Shown here in pieces: positions 1 to 7,183 of a stretch of 64,000 nucleotides of DNA. Numbering within the stretch: the stretch's first letter is position 1; each line of letters begins with the position of its first letter. The notes under the pieces are model-generated. The model did no database searches. It saw only the letters and a program-made list of their open reading frames with translations, and was not told the origin of the DNA. The translations under genes and the position numbers were made by a program. The DNA comes from Methanobrevibacter sp. TMH8 (GTDB taxonomy: Archaea > Methanobacteriota > Methanobacteria > Methanobacteriales > Methanobacteriaceae), in NCBI RefSeq assembly GCF_020148105.1, contig NZ_JAHLZE010000001.1, forward strand, positions 38,362 to 102,361, read 5' to 3'.

Positions 1-1
1 T

Positions 2-301
2 CTAGAAAGAACTATTAAAACTATAAATTACATGATAGAAGATTACAACGAACGCCCATGCACAGAAAAGTTAAAAATAACTTTATTTGGGATTTTTGCA
101 TATAATTCTTTTTTAACATATGGGATGATAGATAATGGATTAAAAAAATTAGATAGTCCTCATTTAGACAAGCTTGATGGTAATAAAGATTCAGATGAAA
201 TATTTTATATTATAATGAAATATCCGAATTATAGGGATTTCTTTATGTGGCAAAATGAGGTTCATGGGATAGCAGATCCTTACCTTGACAAATTTAAATA
301 A
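2..301 (+). CDS. Possible C-terminal end of an rve-type transposase (partial)
   Basis: The reading frame is open to the left edge, so the gene probably starts outside the window; the first internal ATG is at 32. The segment running to residues Y-N-E-R-P resembles the C-terminal end of DDE/rve integrase-type transposases (pattern DYNxRP followed by a TP-like turn). The remaining 65 residues (with many Asp, Lys and Tyr) are not recognised. No inverted repeat or partner ORF is visible. It neighbours decayed provirus genes, which fits a mobile-element remnant. The call is tentative; it could equally be an unrelated hypothetical protein. Confidence 0.35.
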   Translation, partial: LERTIKTINYMIEDYNERPCTEKLKITLFGIFAYNSFLTYGMIDNGLKKLDSPHLDKLDGNKDSDEIFYIIMKYPNYRDFFMWQNEVHGIADPYLDKFK

Positions 302-308
302 AAAAAAT

Positions 309-339
309 CCCCTCAAAACAACCGAAGTTGCATGAGGGG
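309..339 (+). terminator. Hairpin after the first ORF
   Basis: Arms CCCCTCA (309-315) and TGAGGGG (333-339) pair perfectly, and an inner CAAC-CGAA-GTTG stem-loop (319-330) sits inside. It begins 8 nt after the stop codon at 301. There is no strong T-run after it, so a role in transcript termination or 3' end protection is inferred from position only. Confidence 0.45.
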
Positions 340-447
340 TTAATATTGTATATCTACTAGGAACACTTGATGTAATTTTTGCATCGTATATTATTTTTTG
401 TTCTTCTCATTTTTCCTATTTTCTAGTACTCAAATCATGGAAGAATA

Positions 448-1136
448 TTACATTTTTCCATCATCAACTTTGAGCCATTCTGGATTCTTAACTAATTCAA
501 CCGGTGTTCCACTACATAGATATTGTCCTTGTTCAATACCTTTGAATGCAGCTGCACCATCAAAAACATTTTTATTATAATTACTATTTTTGAGAGTGAT
601 CCATATATGGCCTCCACATTTAAATTTACCTCTCCAATAAATTGGATCTAATTTTAGCATTACTGCAACAGCAAAAGCTATTTGTGAAATATCAGCACAA
701 TTCAAACCAAGGTTAAGTTTAAGTCTTTTAATAGCTTGTTTTTGAGGGTATAAATCATTATAATAATATTTATATATTTTTTTCATTAATAATTCATAAA
801 ATTCATCCATATTATTGAATTTTCCACATAAAGCATCTTCAATAGCTAACCATAAAGTTGGTTTTTTAGCTTTAGAAGTAGTAGATTTAATTTTAGTTCC
901 AGAAACAATAACATAATTTGGGTTTCTTTACTTTTCTCTTCATTGTATTTTTCAATAGCTTCAGCTTGAATATTAAAATCATTTTTCTTATATTTACCAA
1001 TAGTATGAGCAGAAATATGAGCTTCTTTATTTTTCAACCATTGAGCAATAAAAGTGTTAGGTTTACCCTCTCTTATAAATGTCTCAATTTCTGCCCGATA
1101 TGGTGATTATAAAACAGCATTAGGCCTACTAAACAT
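448..1136 (-). pseudogene. Broken provirus pseudomurein endoisopeptidase-like gene (PeiR/PeiW-type)
   Basis: The last 120 codons form a transglutaminase-like cysteine peptidase domain: NCADIS (candidate catalytic Cys), GGHIWI (His) and FDGAAA (Asp), in the order expected of the C71/PeiW family that cleaves pseudomurein. Upstream, a different frame encodes an N-terminal piece (SPYRAEIETFIREGKP ... IGKYKKNDFN) that resembles small DNA-packaging or HTH-like phage proteins. Reading from the ATG at 1136, which has a GGTG ribosome site, requires two frame changes: one near 1108 (after MFSRPNAVL, where TAA follows) and one near 908-925. The peptidase domain itself is uninterrupted, but no intact start serves it. 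A second relic of the same domain lies at 57055-57174. Confidence 0.7.
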
Positions 1137-1168
1137 TATTAACACCTTTTTAGAAATAATTTTAATAT

Positions 1169-1218
1169 GTAAGAAACTGTAAGAAATATGAAAAAAACTG
1201 TAAGAAACTGTAAGAAAT
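1169..1218. repeat. Two 19-bp direct repeats made of GTAAGAAA half units
   Basis: GTAAGAAACTGTAAGAAAT occurs at 1169-1187 and again, identical, at 1200-1218. Each copy holds two GTAAGAAA half units. They lie in the divergent intergenic region just upstream of the broken peptidase gene at 1136, so they look like operator iterons for a phage-type regulator. The binding protein is unknown. Confidence 0.6.
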
Positions 1219-1306
1219 TAAATTAACTATTTTGGAAATTTTATTAACTTTACATTCTTATGAGGATGAATTTTCATCTTACACAATTTACAGGATGTGA
1301 TTATAA

Positions 1307-1417
1307 ATGAAAGAAAAAAATAATTTTCGAAATGGAATTATGAAAAGTATGTTTTCAATAGTCTTTGCTGAATTATTTCATTGTTTTATTGAATTAGTTT
1401 CAGGAATTTTCTGTTAA
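1307..1417 (+). CDS. Possible 36-aa membrane-associated peptide
   Basis: An ATG-TAA frame of 36 codons runs MKEKNNFRNG then a hydrophobic stretch ending ELVSGIFC. A basic N-terminus followed by about 22 hydrophobic residues suggests one membrane helix. The upstream AGGATGTG could act as a weak ribosome site. It is too short for homology reasoning and could be a chance ORF. Confidence 0.25.
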   Translation: MKEKNNFRNGIMKSMFSIVFAELFHCFIELVSGIFC

Positions 1418-1506
1418 AAATTAAACTTTTTTTATTTTTATTGAAAAATTTAATTAATTTAAAAATATTAAATTTAACTATAATAATAAATTAAAGAGGA
1501 GACATT

Positions 1507-2118
1507 ATGTCAGAAAGATTAAATGAAATATGTGAAAATATCAGAATAAATGTTGAAAATGATGAATGTGAAAAAATCAGAGATAATATTATTGAATTTT
1601 TCAATGCAGTAATAACTGTTGATGAGCTTAAATTTAAGTATCGTGGAGACATTCGTCAAAGTTCTGAACATTATAATTATGAAACACATTTGGATTTTGA
1701 TAGAAACAATATTCGTGATATAAGAAAAGTTTTATATCAATTATTATCTGATAGAGATGAATTCATTGTTAAATAGTTACTTGCACATAGCAATCAGACA
1801 GATTTTGAAGAAATTGAACATACAAATAGTAGAGAAATAAGCCGAGAAATTTTATCTATGGATGGATTTGCTATTATCGATAGAAAGCTTGAAACTAGAC
1901 TTGAACAAGAAATTTTAATTGGATTTAATAAGTATTATACTCATAAAGCAGAAGGATATATAATTCTTGTTGATGATATTTATACTCATTTGCTTTTACG
2001 GGATTTTTTAGAAGTGAGAAGAAAACCTGAAGGTTTTTTCATACCTCATCAATGCGAGGCTAATTTGAGAAATCATATCTATGATGAAAATATTTTAAAA
2101 ATAATTAAATTAATATAA
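1507..2118 (+). pseudogene. Unknown protein interrupted by an in-frame amber codon
   Basis: Two ORFs (1507-1776 and 1858-2118) lie in the same frame and are separated only by TAG at 1774-1776; the 27 codons between that TAG and the next ATG are open. Restoring the codon gives a protein of about 203 residues, acidic at the N-terminus, with no recognised domain. The first ATG has a good AGAGGAG ribosome site. The simplest reading is a nonsense mutation in a decaying accessory gene. Amber read-through is possible in methanogens that carry pyrrolysine machinery, but nothing in the window supports that. Confidence 0.6.
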
Positions 2119-2298
2119 TTATTTATTATATCTTTCATATTTTATTATATCTTTTTGAATAGCTCTAGCTTCTTTTATGATAGTAACTTTTTCATTTGGA
2201 GATAATTTTATTTCATTCTTTTTTTCTTGGTTTAGTACTGTGTGTAAATGTGATAGGTAGGTTTTATTGTCTTTTATTATTTCAGTATAATCAACCAT
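2119..2298 (-). CDS. Small provirus-associated hypothetical protein
   Basis: About 59 residues from the ATG at 2298 (MVDYTEIIKDNK); an alternative in-frame ATG lies at 2319. It is a charged, mostly helical protein, Lys/Glu-rich near KNEIKLSPNEKVTIIKEARA. It follows the broken methyltransferase with a gap of only a few bases, so it was probably cotranscribed with it. No motif gives a function; small helical phage packaging or regulatory proteins look like this. Confidence 0.45.
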   Translation of the reverse strand: MVDYTEIIKDNKTYLSHLHTVLNQEKKNEIKLSPNEKVTIIKEARAIQKDIIKYERYNK

Positions 2299-2325
2299 TA
2301 TTAACAACACATTTAGCATTGTTTT

Positions 2326-3534
2326 TTAATTGATTTTCACTGCTTTTTGTTTTGCGAATTCTTCCCATCTATTAATTATTACATCACAATAATGAGGATC
2401 TAATTCCATCATATAACATTTTCTTTGTAATTGCTCACATGCAATTAAAGTAGTTCCTGAACCTCCAAATAAATCAAGGACCTTTTGACCTTTTTGTGAG
2501 CTGTTTTGAATTAAATAAGCTATCAATGATACAGGTTTCATTGTTGGATTTTCTGAATTCTTAATAGGTTTTTCAAAATCTAGAATAGTTGTTTGTTTTC
2601 TATTACTATTCCAAAAATGAGGAGCTCCATCTTTCCAACCATATAAACAAGGTTCATGTTTCCAATGATAATCTTGTCTACCTAATATCATACTATTTTT
2701 ATTCCAAATTAAACATTATCTCACTTTCAATTCATTATCTTGACATGCTCCTCTGAAATTATGTCCTTCTGTATCAGCATGCCAAATATAAAAAACTCTT
2801 CCTGGTTTTAAAACATTTTTTGCATTTTTAATAGTATTATATAAGAAGATTCTAAATTCACTATCTGATTTATTATCATTAGAAATAGTTAATGCATCTT
2901 CAGTTTTTCCAACATAATCAACATTATAAGGTGGGTCAGTTATTAACAAATCCATCTGATTTTTAGTTATTAATTTATCTAGAGATTTTTTATCTTCAGA
3001 ATCTCCACATAATAATAAATGCTCACCTAATTGCCAAATATCTCCTGGTTTTACTATTGATTCTATTTCTTTATCAATATCATAATCATCTTCAGTTATT
3101 TCTGTTTTAGAATCTTCAAGAGAATTTAATTCAGTTTTTAATTCTTCTACTTCTTCAGCTTGAAATCTTGATAAATTAATATCCAAATGACTATTATCTA
3201 ATTTTTCAATATTTGCATATAGTAATAATTTATCCCATTCGGATTCCTCAGCACTTTTATTATCAGCTAACATATAAGCAATAGCTTCAGGATCGGCATG
3301 ATTCCAATTCATTACTAAATATGGTACTTCATCTAATTTTAATAGTTGTGCTGCTTTTACAGCTCCATGACCTGCTAATATATAATTGTCTTTACTGATT
3401 ACTATTGATCTACCCCATCCAAGTTCATCGATTAATTTAGCTATTCCTCTGATTTGTTCTTTGGAATGCTTTTTTGGATTCTTTGGATGTGATTTTATTT
3501 TATTTATTTTTATAAATACATGGTTTGTTTGCAT
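2326..3534 (-). pseudogene. ParB-like/DNA methyltransferase fusion broken by an in-frame TAA
   Basis: The N-terminal about 120 residues are a ParB/Srx-like domain (SHPKNPKKHS, AGHGAVKAAQLL, NWNHADPEAIAYMLADN). Next comes a DPPY methylase motif near residue 200, and the downstream piece carries DLFGGSGTTLIACEQ, the SAM-binding motif. The order DPPY before FxGxGTT is that of beta-class adenine or cytosine-N4 methylases. The two pieces are in one frame, split by TAA at 2716-2718 (context KVR-stop-CLIWNKNSM). Related enzymes usually have Gln there, so a CAA to TAA change is likely. The start ATG at 3534 is preferred over 3543 because it matches the duplicated leader and gene start at 4352. Intact length would be about 402 residues. 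Phage genomes often carry such orphan methylases. Confidence 0.82.
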
Positions 3535-3620
3535 TTTAATCATTCCCTTTATGTTATTGGAAATGATTTTAATTACAATATAATTATATTACAACCCTAT
3601 TTTTTTAAACCCCCTAATCC
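3510..3620 (-). repeat. Duplicated leader, copy 1
   Basis: The region spanning the methylase 5' end and its upstream DNA matches 4327-4424 closely: both contain attacaat(a)-attat-ttacaaccct, a ribosome site of the GGGA(T)GA type, and a start coding for MQTNHVF. The copy includes promoter-proximal DNA, so the two genes were probably expressed under the same control. Confidence 0.7.
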
Positions 3621-3765
3621 AAAAAAATTTTAATTGTAATAAAATCATTTTATATTAAAAAATTATAATTTATTATAAATGTTAATATGATTCGAAAGAA
3701 ATGTAAATATGTAAATAATATAAAAGAATAGATAATTATTATAAATATAAGGAGGTGGAAAAAAC

Positions 3766-3930
3766 ATGGTCGAATATCGTAAACGAAAAGGATCAGATAC
3801 TTGGCATTGGTGTAGGAATTGTAGTCAGTGGCCTACTAGTAATTATGATTCAAGAACTAGTAAACCAACTAGTGGTGAATTACATAATGAATGCAGAACC
3901 AAACAAAGAGATGGAAATTGTAGGACTTAA
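3766..3930 (+). CDS. Small zinc-binding protein, 54 aa
   Basis: The ATG at 3766 follows a strong AAGGAGGTGG ribosome site and opens a 54-codon frame starting MVEYRKRKGSDTWHWCRNC. Cys16-x2-Cys19 and His40-x2-Cys43 can form a zinc site; Cys52 is extra. The pattern KKGSDTWHxCxNCSxWP with a later SGELxxEC is a small widespread family of unknown function that I recognise from bacteria and phages, usually with Cys where His40 is here. A longer overlapping frame starting at 3755 encodes nothing recognisable and is rejected. A terminator-like hairpin overlaps the stop codon. Confidence 0.8.
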   Translation: MVEYRKRKGSDTWHWCRNCSQWPTSNYDSRTSKPTSGELHNECRTKQRDGNCRT

Positions 3931-3954
3931 ATCCTACAATTTTTCATTTTTTTA
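3915..3954 (+). terminator. Terminator-like hairpin overlapping the stop of the zinc-protein gene
   Basis: ATTGTAGGA (3917-3925) pairs with TCCTACAAT (3932-3940) across a 6-nt loop, extended by two A-T pairs, and is followed by TTTTTCATTTTTTT. The stop codon lies in the loop. This is the clearest stem plus T-run at the left end of the window. Confidence 0.7.
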
Positions 3955-4352
3955 TTTAGGTATACTCATTAAAAATATTATAATATCATTAAAATAAATA
4001 ATTAGGCTAACAATTATAGTTATTCCTGTTCCAAATATAGCTAGTAATTTATAGCTACTTTGTTAATTATGTTATTTGGAATTTCAACAATAGCTAGTTT
4101 TAGATCAATTATATCTTTTTCATTATTTGATATTCTATTTTCAAGATTATTTTCCCTATTTTCACTATCTGCTAATAGTATTTTTAATGCTTCTTTTTGA
4201 TCCTTGTCAATATCTCATATTTCTTCTATTACTTGGTCGATTTTTGCTTGTCTGATACCATTATAATATTCTTTATTTTTACAATAATCATTGATCTCAT
4301 TAACTTTTTCTTTTATTTCATTTATTTTTTTAAATACATGATTAGTTTGCAT
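3952..4352 (-). pseudogene. Broken coiled-coil protein with C-terminal membrane anchor (XhlA-like?)
   Basis: From the ATG at 4352 (MQTNHVFKKINEIK) the frame runs 45 codons to TGA at 4215-4217 and then continues in frame as a heptad-rich segment (ALKILLADSENRENNLENRI) to TAG at 4041-4043. A one-base frame change there opens LAIFGTGITIIVSLIIYF, a convincing transmembrane helix, ending at 3952. Coiled coil plus one C-terminal helix is the layout of XhlA-type phage lysis accessory proteins, but no specific homology is claimed. The N-terminal seven residues and leader are shared with the methylase gene at 3534. At least one nonsense change and one frameshift make it non-functional. Confidence 0.6.
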
Positions 4353-4424
4353 TTTAATTCATCCCTTTTATTTGGAATGATTAAATTACAATAATATTAT
4401 TACAACCCTAAATTACCCCTAATC
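4327..4424 (-). repeat. Duplicated leader, copy 2
   Basis: Second copy of the leader described at 3510-3620, with several short insertions and deletions. It covers the upstream region and first codons (MQTNHVF) of the broken coiled-coil gene. Confidence 0.7.
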
Positions 4425-4476
4425 ATGAAAACAAAAAAATAATATTTTTATAATTTATATCATCATTTAAATTTTT

Positions 4477-4842
4477 TTATTTACATTCTTCTAATATTTT
4501 TTCTAATTCATTATCAACTAATTCACGAGCTACTTCTTTAGCTTTTTTTTCTATCTTAGTATCAATAATATTTAATTCCTCTTTCTTTTTCTTTTCATCA
4601 TAATAATCAATAAAATATATAATTATAATAGCTAATCCTATTGCTACTGATCCTACTATTATTCCAATTTCATGATAACCTCTTAATAGGGGGTGGTCAA
4701 TTATTCCTGCAAATATGCTTACTATTCCAGTAGCTATAAGGCCACTGTTGATTGTTGTTTTTAGGAATCCTGTAATCCAAACCCTCCTTCTATAAGGTAT
4801 TAATGTTGTTAATGGTTCTAATGTGGAGTTATCATGTTTCAT
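4477..4842 (-). CDS. Small membrane protein, provirus-associated
   Basis: About 121 residues from the ATG at 4842, chosen because GAGGGTGA lies just upstream; a GTG at 4854 is the longer alternative. Two hydrophobic segments (TTINSGLIATGIVSIFAGII and IGIIVGSVAIGLAIIIIYFI) flank a short His-containing loop. The C-terminal about 45 residues are a charged helix (KKKKEELNI ... LEKILEECK). It overlaps the end of the upstream membrane gene by 11 bases, so the two are translationally coupled. Position beside a lysis-type peptidase and two-helix topology suggest a holin-like role, which is inference only. Confidence 0.55.
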   Translation of the reverse strand: MKHDNSTLEPLTTLIPYRRRVWITGFLKTTINSGLIATGIVSIFAGIIDHPLLRGYHEIGIIVGSVAIGLAIIIIYFIDYYDEKKKKEELNIIDTKIEKKAKEVARELVDNELEKILEECK

Positions 4843-5125
4843 CTTCACCCTCACTATTAGGAATAGCTTTAGTCACAACATTATCTAATAAATGTATTGT
4901 ATAAGCAGTTATTAAAGCTCCTAAAAAAGTACCAAATAATTCAGGCTGAGCTTGATATAAAACAAAAACCGATATTAAAGCAGTGAATACAGTTCCTATA
5001 ATATTAAGTTGAAAATAAGTAACTCCATCTTTAACATATATTTTAGGCATTATATATCCTTTTTCAATCCAAATCCTCACTAATATAGCTATTACACTAG
5101 CTATTACAATTAATATTAAATCCAT
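4832..5125 (-). CDS. Small membrane protein, provirus-associated
   Basis: 97 residues, N-terminal helix (MDLILIVIASVIAILVRIWI) followed by two more hydrophobic segments (NIIGTVFTALISVFVLYQ; FGTFLGALITAYTIHLL) and an acidic tail ending GEDET. The ATG at 5125 is preceded by GAGGTG. It overlaps the next membrane gene, forming a two-gene unit. No family is recognised; holin or superinfection-exclusion roles are typical for such pairs in archaeal proviruses. Confidence 0.55.
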   Translation of the reverse strand: MDLILIVIASVIAILVRIWIEKGYIMPKIYVKDGVTYFQLNIIGTVFTALISVFVLYQAQPELFGTFLGALITAYTIHLLDNVVTKAIPNSEGEDET

Positions 5126-5291
5126 TTAAAAACACCTCATAAAAAATAATAAAAAGTATTACTATTCAGACAAAAACACAGACATTTTATTTTTTATATA
5201 TAAATGAACAATTAAAAAAGTAATACTATGTAAATAAAAAATATATAATATCAGTTAATGTAGCTGCAATAAAAAATAATAAAATTATCAC

Positions 5292-5356
5292 TATAAATAG
5301 TTCGATGGCTTAAGAGGAAAAAAGTATCAAACCTCCATTCCATCGAACCATTTATA
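5292..5356. repeat. Long hairpin 1 of 3
   Basis: Arms 5292-5308 and 5340-5356 are complementary except at one position (A5299 opposite C5349, which becomes a G-U pair if the minus strand is transcribed). An inner GAGG/CCTC stem lies in the loop. The arm core AGTTCGATGG resembles that of hairpin 3. Confidence 0.65.
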
Positions 5357-5360
5357 ATAA

Positions 5361-5424
5361 TAGTCTTTTAAATAGATTAATGTTAATCTCCACAAAAACA
5401 TTAATCTATCATTGAAAAAGACTA
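5361..5424. repeat. Long hairpin 2 of 3
   Basis: Outer arms TAGTCTTTT (5361-5369) and AAAAGACTA (5416-5424), then inner 13-bp perfect arms ATAGATTAATGTT (5372-5384) and AACATTAATCTAT (5397-5409), with a 12-nt loop. Together this forms an almost continuous 64-nt hairpin. Confidence 0.65.
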
Positions 5425-5467
5425 AACAAACAACTTAAATTCATTAAGGTATTTTTAACCATATGGC

Positions 5468-5577
5468 TATGAGTAGTTCGATGAATAAAAAAATCTTGGG
5501 AGAATATAGAACATTTAAGCGAAGTTTGAAAACACGCCAAAATAAATATTTAATTCCTATTCATCGAACTACTCATA
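5468..5577. repeat. Long hairpin 3 of 3 (20-bp perfect inverted repeat)
   Basis: Positions 5468-5487 and 5558-5577 are perfect 20-bp inverted repeats enclosing 70 nt. The right arm overlaps the stop codon (5573-5575) of the minus-strand zinc-ribbon gene, so it could be that gene's 3' structure. Alternatively the 110-bp unit is a small non-autonomous element. Confidence 0.7.
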
Positions 5578-5860
5578 ATTTTAATCCAAAATCAAAAACA
5601 ACTCTAGTATAACCAACATAAACAGGAGGAACTCCTTGTAAAACTAATCCACAATCTTCACAAACAGTTTCAATCTCTTCATAAGAAATATTCTTACTTT
5701 CACATCTAGGACATTTAATATCAGCTTGTTTAGGTGTTATCTTATGATAAGTATTGCAATCAAAACAACTTAGAGTAAATCGTCCGATTTGGTGATTATA
5801 TGTTATATCAATCTCGGAGCTACCGCATTTCGGACATTTTGTAATATTATTAAATTTCAT
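5573..5860 (-). CDS. Two-zinc-ribbon protein (TFIIB-like ribbon)
   Basis: About 95 residues from the ATG at 5860 (a TTG at 5869 would add three). The first ribbon is CPKC ... CFDC, the second CPRC-x12-CEDCGLVL, the latter like the N-terminal zinc ribbon of archaeal TFB. The cyclin-fold core of TFB is absent, so it cannot act as a complete initiation factor. It may bind nucleic acid or compete with TFB, a role for which phage-encoded ribbons are candidates; that is inference. No clear ribosome site is visible. Its stop codon lies in the arm of hairpin 3. Confidence 0.6.
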   Translation of the reverse strand: MKFNNITKCPKCGSSEIDITYNHQIGRFTLSCFDCNTYHKITPKQADIKCPRCESKNISYEEIETVCEDCGLVLQGVPPVYVGYTRVVFDFGLKL

Positions 5861-6092
5861 TTTAAACAAAATTAATTAAAATACTAACTTCAATATATAC
5901 TCTAATCAATTAGAAAAAAAATAAATAGTTAAAAAAATATAAATAACAGAAAAGTATTCTATCTTATACTTTTATAATTAGTATTATTGGGATATTCTAA
6001 AATTTAATTAATTCTATAAAAAGATTATTAACAGTTATTTAGGTACTAAATAATTTTTATAAAGACTATTTTGAAAAGTTAGGTGATTAAAA

Positions 6093-6557
6093 ATGGGTTT
6101 GTTTAGTAGAAAAACATGGAAATTTGATAAAAACATGGGGAAATTTGAAAAAACAAAAGAAAAAGGAGCAAATTATATAGAATTTAAAGTCTTTGAAAAA
6201 ATAATAGAAAAAAAAGGATTAGAGGTTGGAGATATTGTAGAAAATTATGAGATATCTCCCGAATTTATTAATGCACTCAATATATCTCTCCAATATCAAA
6301 AAGCTATTCTAGGTATAACTTTATATCCTCTACCTGCTCAAATCGTAGGGGTTGTTCAGGCTTTCCATGAGAGTCACCATTATTTAGGGCTTGTCTTTAA
6401 TGGAGTTTATAGTGCTCAATTTTTAAACACTTTTGATGAAACTTTAAAAAATGTACAAGGAATTATAGATAATTTTTATGCAGGATTAGATGCTCAATTC
6501 AGTATTTACGAATACACACATCCTCCAAGAATAGTATTTACAGGAGTTAGTTTTTAA
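6093..6557 (+). CDS. Hypothetical protein, 154 aa
   Basis: The ATG at 6093 has AGGTGA upstream. The N-terminus is basic (MGLFSRKTWKFDKNMGKFEK), the middle has mixed alpha/beta character, and PLPAQIVGVVQAFHESHH contains two His residues that could bind metal. No signal peptide or transmembrane helix. I do not recognise a family. It is the only plus-strand gene of this stretch and is flanked by minus-strand provirus genes, so it may be an independent cargo gene. Confidence 0.55.
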   Translation: MGLFSRKTWKFDKNMGKFEKTKEKGANYIEFKVFEKIIEKKGLEVGDIVENYEISPEFINALNISLQYQKAILGITLYPLPAQIVGVVQAFHESHHYLGLVFNGVYSAQFLNTFDETLKNVQGIIDNFYAGLDAQFSIYEYTHPPRIVFTGVSF

Positions 6558-6614
6558 GTTAACTATTACTTAATAATTAACTTAATATTTCTGTAAAAAT
6601 ATAAAATTAAAAAT

Positions 6615-6899
6615 TTATTCAACATTTAATTTTTGTTTTTCACGTTTTATTGCTAATGATTCCGAAACAAAGTTATTATTCCTATGAGCTGATAAAAAAA
6701 CAGACCCTAAACCCCATTTTATTTCTTCATCCATTAAATCTTTATATTTATGATAAAATTTTCTAGAATTTATTCTCAATTGCTCTTGTCTTGCATATTT
6801 CCTATGTTCTGTGCTACAATATTCTTCCCTATTATGTTTTTTAATAAATTCTTTTCCACACCATTTACATTTTTTTAATTTAATTATAATATGATTCAT
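6615..6899 (-). CDS. Phage-type zinc-finger protein
   Basis: 94 residues. CKWCGKEF and YCSTEHRKYARQEQ make a C-x2-C ... C-x4-H site, followed by YHKYKDLMDEE and WGLGSVFLSAHR. This pattern (treble-clef finger, HRKYARQEQ, then WGLGxxxLxAHR) recurs in short proteins of methanogen and firmicute proviruses, often next to HNH nucleases. Here an HNH remnant ends at 6906, immediately upstream on the same strand. DNA binding is likely; exact function unknown. Confidence 0.6.
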   Translation of the reverse strand: MNHIIIKLKKCKWCGKEFIKKHNREEYCSTEHRKYARQEQLRINSRKFYHKYKDLMDEEIKWGLGSVFLSAHRNNNFVSESLAIKREKQKLNVE

Positions 6900-6905
6900 A
6901 TATAA

Positions 6906-7178
6906 TCAATCTTTATTAATCAAAGGTCTTTTAAAATCTGTATAATCTTTTTCTTCAATACCTTTTTTAATATTGCAGCTACAACATAATGTTTGTAAAT
7001 TATTCAAATCATTAGTTCCACCATTGGCTCTTGGTTTTATATGATCAACAGTTAAATTCTTAGTTGTTCCACATAGCTTACATTGATAATTATCTCGTTT
7101 AAAAACTTTATTTCTCTTTTTTTTACTAATTTGATTATCATTCCTTTGTAGCTTATGATTTATTATTTTTTTACTAAC
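6906..7178 (-). pseudogene. HNH endonuclease without a visible start codon
   Basis: The frame 6906-7178 encodes about 90 residues with a full HNH signature: RDNYQCKLCG, LTVDHIKPRANGGTNDLNNL and LCCSCNIKKG. It is open upstream only to a TAA and contains no ATG, GTG or TTG before the HNH core. The stop of the membrane gene at 7184 lies just upstream. It therefore looks 5'-truncated or dependent on a rare start such as AUA. HNH proteins next to terminase genes in phages help genome packaging; the neighbouring finger protein at 6615 fits that setting. Confidence 0.6.
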
Positions 7179-7183
7179 TTATT

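Noticed and set aside
361..380. gaacacttgatg as a second ORB-like box
   Set aside because: It deviates from TTACACTTGAAA at both ends and is isolated.
1507..2118. Pyrrolysine read-through of TAG
   Set aside because: No Pyl machinery is visible in the window, and nearby genes are broken by TAA and TGA as well. Kept only as a check in the findings.
3755..3997. 80-codon ORF starting MEKTWSNIVNEKD
   Set aside because: It overlaps the 54-aa zinc protein in another frame, its start lies inside the GGAGGTGG ribosome site, and its C-terminus is read from the terminator T-run.
4197..4394. Plus-strand ORF rich in Phe/Ile/Tyr
   Set aside because: It is the complement of the broken coiled-coil gene; its AT-driven composition explains the hydrophobic translation.
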